Positions 60,476-64,000 of a stretch of 64,000 nucleotides of DNA are shown piece by piece. Origin of the DNA: Caryophanon sp036309765 (GTDB lineage Bacteria; Bacillota; Bacilli; Bacillales_A; Planococcaceae); NCBI GenBank assembly GCA_036309765.1, contig JAXJTE010000240.1, positions 1 through 64,000 on the forward strand, written 5' to 3'. Under the pieces are notes generated by a model. The model worked only from the letters and a program-made list of their open reading frames with translations. It made no database searches and was not told the DNA's origin. Both the position numbers and the translations under genes were made by a program. The stretch's first letter is position 1; each line of letters starts with the position of its first letter.

Positions 60476-61483
60476 TTGACTGTTACAATTTATGATGTTG
60501 CGCGTGAAGCGAATGTTTCGATGGCAACGGTTTCTCGTGTTGTAAACGGCAACCAAAATGTAAAACCGGCCACACGCAAAAAAGTATTAGAAGTGATTGA
60601 ACGTTTAGAATATCGTCCAAATGCTGTAGCGCGAGGACTTGCAAGTAAAAAAACGACGACGGTTGGGGTGATTATTCCTGACATCGCCAACAACTTAACA
60701 GCGGAGCTAACGCGCGGTGTAGAGGATATCGCAACGATGTATCATTACAACATTATTTTAGCGAACTCGGACCAAAGCGAGGATAAAGAGCTACAGCTGC
60801 TCGATACGATGCTAGGGAAGCAAGTAGATGGCATTGTCATGATGTCAAATGAAGTAACGGATAAAATTAAGTTTGCGCTTGATCATACATCTGTGCCAAT
60901 CGTGCTTGCTGGGTCGATTGAAAAAACAAATAAAATTCCATCGGTGAACATTGATTATTACGAGGCGGCATACGAGGCGGTCAATCAATTGATCGCGAAT
61001 GGGCATAAGCGTATTGCGTTCGTGTCAGGCTGTTTAACGTATACAGTGAATGGGCATTACAAGCTACGCGCATATGAGCAAGCGCTTTCAGATGCGGGGC
61101 TATCGACCGATTCAAATTTAATTTACGCAGAGGATGACCAATACGACGACGGCTTAGAAGCATGGTCGAAGTTAAGCGTCATCGATAATCCACCGACTGC
61201 GTTTTTTGCGGGCAACGATGAAATTGCAATTGGGTTAATCCACGGGGCGCAAGATAATGGTGTGCGCGTGCCAGAGGACGTTGAAGTGATGAGCTTTGAA
61301 AACTCGAAGCTTGCACGTATGGTACGCCCACAGCTAACGAGTGTTGTGCTGCCGCTTTACGATATCGGTGCTGTAGCGATGCGTTTATTGACAAAGCTGA
61401 TGAACAAAGAGCAGGTAGACGATGTGAGCGTTATTTTACCGCACCGCATTGAACAGCGTGAATCGGTGAAAGTCGGGAAGTAG
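60476..61483 (+). CDS. ccpA: Catabolite control protein A
   Basis: 335 residues from TTG 60476 (AAGGAG ten bases upstream). LacI/GalR regulator: N-terminal HTH (TIYDVAREANVSMATVSRVV), hinge EYRPNAVARGLASKK, and a periplasmic-binding-like core. The HPr-Ser46-P contact region RPQLTSVVLPLYDIG is present. The domain order and length match CcpA, the master of carbon catabolite control, which binds cre sites. Located after aroA and opposite acuABC, as in B. subtilis, although motPS are missing between them. Confidence 0.97.
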   Translation: MTVTIYDVAREANVSMATVSRVVNGNQNVKPATRKKVLEVIERLEYRPNAVARGLASKKTTTVGVIIPDIANNLTAELTRGVEDIATMYHYNIILANSDQSEDKELQLLDTMLGKQVDGIVMMSNEVTDKIKFALDHTSVPIVLAGSIEKTNKIPSVNIDYYEAAYEAVNQLIANGHKRIAFVSGCLTYTVNGHYKLRAYEQALSDAGLSTDSNLIYAEDDQYDDGLEAWSKLSVIDNPPTAFFAGNDEIAIGLIHGAQDNGVRVPEDVEVMSFENSKLARMVRPQLTSVVLPLYDIGAVAMRLLTKLMNKEQVDDVSVILPHRIEQRESVKVGK

Positions 61484-61493
61484 TATACAAATA

Positions 61494-61538
61494 AAGGGTG
61501 TGCGATTAGTCGAATTAGACTGTCGCACACCCTTTTTT
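61494..61538 (+). terminator. Bidirectional terminator between ccpA and acuC
   Basis: Stem AAGGGTGTGCGA / TCGCACACCCTT with an inner GTC/GAC helix and T run; convergent genes. Confidence 0.9.
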
Positions 61539-61540
61539 GT

Positions 61541-62698
61541 TTATGAGTTGTTTTTATGAATCACATGCAATGCTTTTTTCATCATTTGTGCATTTTTTTC
61601 TTGAATTTCAGCTGTACGTGGAATCGGCTCGTATAGGTTCTGTGGGTCGTCCCACGTCGGCACGAGCTGCACAGGTGCTTCTTGTTGGTATTTGTTCAGC
61701 CATTCATCTGAAATATTGCCAGTCGGATACGAGATGTCGCTCATCGCAAGCCATACGTAGCTCCAAGCACGCGGTACGACGCGCCAAATATCGTAGCCAC
61801 CGCCGCCAACACCGATCCATTTACCGCCACAATATTCATTCGCTAGCTCACGCGCAAGTTTTGGAATGTATTGATACATATTCATCGTGCCGTATAAATG
61901 TGTAAGTGGGTCGAAGTAATGAGCATCGGCGCCGTTTTGTGTAATGACAACATCTGGCTTGAAGTACTCAAAAATGTCGCGCATCGATTGCTCGTAAATT
62001 TCAAGGAATGACTCGTCCTCGGTGAACGCATCGATCGGGAAGTTAAACGACGTGCCGTAGCCTTCACCGTTGCCGCGCTCGGTCACTGCGCCCGTACCAG
62101 GGAATAAGTAGCGACCTGTTTCATGAATCGATAATGTGCAGACATTCGGGTCGTCGTAAAAGCCCCATTGTACGCCGTCCCCATGATGTGCGTCTGTATC
62201 GACGTATAGCACGCGCGCATTATATTTTTTTTGTAAATATTTAATGGCGACGTTGCTATCGTTGTAGATGCAAAAGCCAGATGCGCGGCCGCGGAAGCCA
62301 TGATGTAAGCCGCCCGCTAAGTTAAGGGCGTGCTTTGACTTGCCTTCCATGACACACTCGACGGCCGTTAATGTGCCACCGACAAGCAGTGCGCTCGCCT
62401 CGTGCATGTTTTGAAACACAGGTGTATCCTCTGTGCCAATGCCGTAGTTCTCGCATTGTGCAGGGGACAGCTGGCCGTGCCCTGCTTTTTTGACGATATC
62501 GATATACGCAGCGTCGTGGGCAAGCAACAATTCCTCGTCTGTCGCCATGCGTGCTGGAATAATATCGTCCTCGTGTAATGCACCAATTGATTTCAGTAAA
62601 TCCATCGTCAATGTTAAACGCTTATGGTTAAACGGATGATCGTCTGAAAACTTATATCCGAGTTGTTCTGGTGAATACACGAAGTACGCGTTACGCAT
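61541..62698 (-). CDS. acuC: Acetoin utilization protein AcuC, class I deacetylase
   Basis: 385 residues from ATG 62698, which overlaps the acuB stop as TAATG; nine upstream in-frame codons are inside acuB. Zn-dependent histone-deacetylase fold: LNLAGGLHHGFRGRASGFCI, YVDTDAHHGDGVQ, and QNGADAHYFDPL. In B. subtilis AcuC removes the acetyl group that AcuA places on acetyl-CoA synthetase, restoring activity. Translationally coupled to acuB. Confidence 0.93.
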   Translation of the reverse strand: MRNAYFVYSPEQLGYKFSDDHPFNHKRLTLTMDLLKSIGALHEDDIIPARMATDEELLLAHDAAYIDIVKKAGHGQLSPAQCENYGIGTEDTPVFQNMHEASALLVGGTLTAVECVMEGKSKHALNLAGGLHHGFRGRASGFCIYNDSNVAIKYLQKKYNARVLYVDTDAHHGDGVQWGFYDDPNVCTLSIHETGRYLFPGTGAVTERGNGEGYGTSFNFPIDAFTEDESFLEIYEQSMRDIFEYFKPDVVITQNGADAHYFDPLTHLYGTMNMYQYIPKLARELANEYCGGKWIGVGGGGYDIWRVVPRAWSYVWLAMSDISYPTGNISDEWLNKYQQEAPVQLVPTWDDPQNLYEPIPRTAEIQEKNAQMMKKALHVIHKNNS

Positions 62699-63342
62699 TA
62701 CACAATACCTGGAACGTTTGGCCAAAGTACGTCGAAGTTACTTTCGCGCAGTTCCGTAATAATCGGTAATGGGTTGATCATTTGCACTCGGATAGACAAA
62801 ATTTTCGCAGTATCGTCCGTTTGGTCAGGATAAACGAGTACGCTTAACACGTTCGCTTTATGCGCCGCAATAATCGTTGTCACGTCGTTTAACACACCAG
62901 GTACATCCTTTACGCGAATTTCAAGCTTAGAGCCAGGTTCATTGGCACCAGTCATTTCAATATAAACGTCAAGCAATTCGTTTGTCGTTACCGTACCGAC
63001 AAGCTTGCCACCTGATAAAATTGGCAAGTAGCCGATGCGTGCCTCGTAAAAAATAAGCGCAATTTCCTCGACGAAATCAAGCGGGTGAGCAGTAATCGGC
63101 TCTGAAATTAATACCGTCGTGAGCGGCTCATGATATACCGGTGAATTCGGTACGTTTGATAAATACGAAGGAAGCGCTTCCTTAATGTCGCGCTCGGTCA
63201 CGATGCCTAAAAATTCCCCTTGTTGATCGACGACGTTTAAATGACGTACCCCTTTATGGCGCATGACTTCGCGTGCTTCTGTAATCGTTAATGTTGGTGC
63301 GACGGTTACTAAATCCGTTTTCATAATTTGTTCTACAATCAT
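62698..63342 (-). CDS. acuB: Acetoin utilization protein AcuB
   Basis: 214 residues: two CBS domains (about 1-60 and 75-130: KTDLVTVAPTLTITEAREVM, VLISEPITAHPLDFVEEIAL), then an ACT domain (about 138-214, RVKDVPGVLNDVTTIIAAHK). Likely a nucleotide-responsive regulator of the AcuA/AcuC acetylation switch; its precise role is unproven. AGGGGTG precedes ATG 63342. Confidence 0.93.
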   Translation of the reverse strand: MIVEQIMKTDLVTVAPTLTITEAREVMRHKGVRHLNVVDQQGEFLGIVTERDIKEALPSYLSNVPNSPVYHEPLTTVLISEPITAHPLDFVEEIALIFYEARIGYLPILSGGKLVGTVTTNELLDVYIEMTGANEPGSKLEIRVKDVPGVLNDVTTIIAAHKANVLSVLVYPDQTDDTAKILSIRVQMINPLPIITELRESNFDVLWPNVPGIV

Positions 63343-63423
63343 CGTATGACACCCCTTTGAAAAATATGAATGTTCGTTGCTTGTATGTCAGTAACGAATC
63401 TTCTTCCAATCCCGATTGTTGCG

Positions 63424-64000
63424 CTAGACGTTAAAGCGGCTTCTAAAGCGTAGGCGATCGAAGCGCTCCATCGTCTCTGGCTTGACGTGCTTGCCAATAC
63501 GCGCCATTAAACAGTTTGCTGGATGGCTGCTAATTTCAGGGTCGTCGGTTGCGAATTCCTCGAAATTAGCGGTTTTCATCATGCGATCCATCATTTTGCG
63601 GTATTCCCACACAGTGCGGTTCGTTCCTTTTAAATCCCAATGCCAATAATATTCATTTGTAATAACTAAGTATTGCTCCATCGCTTCGTCTTGGAACGAA
63701 ATGTCGAGTAATGCACGTCCAAGCCCCATACCACGCGTTTCATTGACAACTTCGATTGCCCCTAATTCAATCATGTTTTCAATGCGGTCTTGTGCCCAGC
63801 GTTCCATCGGGTCTGGATATAAGTATGTAACGTAGCCGAGCACTAATAGGTCATGTCTTGCAACGATAATGCGACCTTCTGGCAAGTCGGCAATGCCGAT
63901 CAATGCTTTGTGCTGCTGAGGTGGCTGGCGAAATGCTTTTAACCCTTCGTGAAACGTATAACGAGCGAGTTGTTCGCCGGTGACCGGTCCTTCGACGATG
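63424..64000 (-). CDS. acuA: Acetyltransferase AcuA, 5' end beyond window
   Basis: At least 192 codons are visible; the frame is open to the window edge (IVEGPVTGEQLARYTFHEGL), so the start lies outside. GNAT fold with acetyl-CoA loop RGMGLGRALLDISF. In B. subtilis AcuA acetylates and inactivates acetyl-CoA synthetase AcsA. An internal TTG at 63903 is not the start. First gene of acuA-acuB-acuC. Confidence 0.93.
   Translation of the reverse strand, partial: IVEGPVTGEQLARYTFHEGLKAFRQPPQQHKALIGIADLPEGRIIVARHDLLVLGYVTYLYPDPMERWAQDRIENMIELGAIEVVNETRGMGLGRALLDISFQDEAMEQYLVITNEYYWHWDLKGTNRTVWEYRKMMDRMMKTANFEEFATDDPEISSHPANCLMARIGKHVKPETMERFDRLRFRSRFNV

Overview
The window looks like chromosome from a low- to mid-GC Bacillota of the order Bacillales, most likely family Planococcaceae (Lysinibacillus, Solibacillus, Kurthia, Caryophanon type). 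Three things point there: many intact proteins with clear Bacillus subtilis counterparts, a gene order that follows the B. subtilis yt* / ccpA / acu segment with local gains and losses, and GGAGG ribosome sites with several TTG starts. The genus is inferred; no similarity search was possible.

Layout. 1-271: end of a tRNA cluster (Asn partial, Ser, Glu) with terminator. 0.5-2.8 kb: CorA-like membrane protein and a TipA-type MerR regulator behind a 19-bp-spacer promoter. 2.8-5.6 kb: sulfate assimilation (cysH-sat-cysC) with a structured leader that is not an S-box. 5.8-12.5 kb: menaquinone genes menF-menD-menH-menB, then menE behind two repeat elements; menC is absent. 12.5-15.4 kb: lone zinc-binding lipoprotein (znuA/adcA type), yidD, a tiny membrane protein, ytkD, ytmA. 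15.4-20.6 kb: soluble PAS chemoreceptor, pckA with a CcpN-like site, and divergent metK under a SAM-I riboswitch. 20.8-28.6 kb: ytoA, a ytpA homologue without its nucleophile serine, an alanine/sodium symporter, mnmM (ytqB), ytqA, and leuS under a T-box. 28.8-35 kb: small orphan, SRPBCC protein, Na/Pi cotransporter, Cache chemoreceptor, ytfP. 35-46 kb: murJ (ytgP), an RsuA-type pseudouridine synthase, a degenerate polysaccharide deacetylase, ytzE, pepV, a gene remnant, dat, ytlQ, a frameshifted ytlR lipid kinase, trmB, ytnP. 46-52 kb: ytpR, ytpQ, yjjX, ytoP, ytzB and three poorly known small proteins. 52-64 kb: an sftA homologue that has lost its whole motor domain, murC, ytxG, ytxH, an FtsA-like ATPase with beta-grasp-like repeats, aroA, ccpA, acuC-acuB-acuA (acuA runs off the end).

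The genes are mostly housekeeping: sulfur assimilation feeding methionine/SAM, menaquinone synthesis, gluconeogenesis (pckA) and carbon control (ccpA, acuABC), cell wall synthesis (murJ, dat, murC), and tRNA modification and charging. Between transcription units lies a family of dispersed imperfect palindromic repeats (at least eight copies plus fragments), some with perfect 11-bp terminal inverted repeats.

No phage, CRISPR, transposase or defence system was seen. The best candidates for something undescribed are the motorless SftA-like protein next to murC, and the FtsA-like protein with repeated small C-terminal domains that sits where ytxJ lies in B. subtilis. Decay or divergence of active sites recurs: YtpA serine, deacetylase aspartate, YtlR frameshift, SftA motor.
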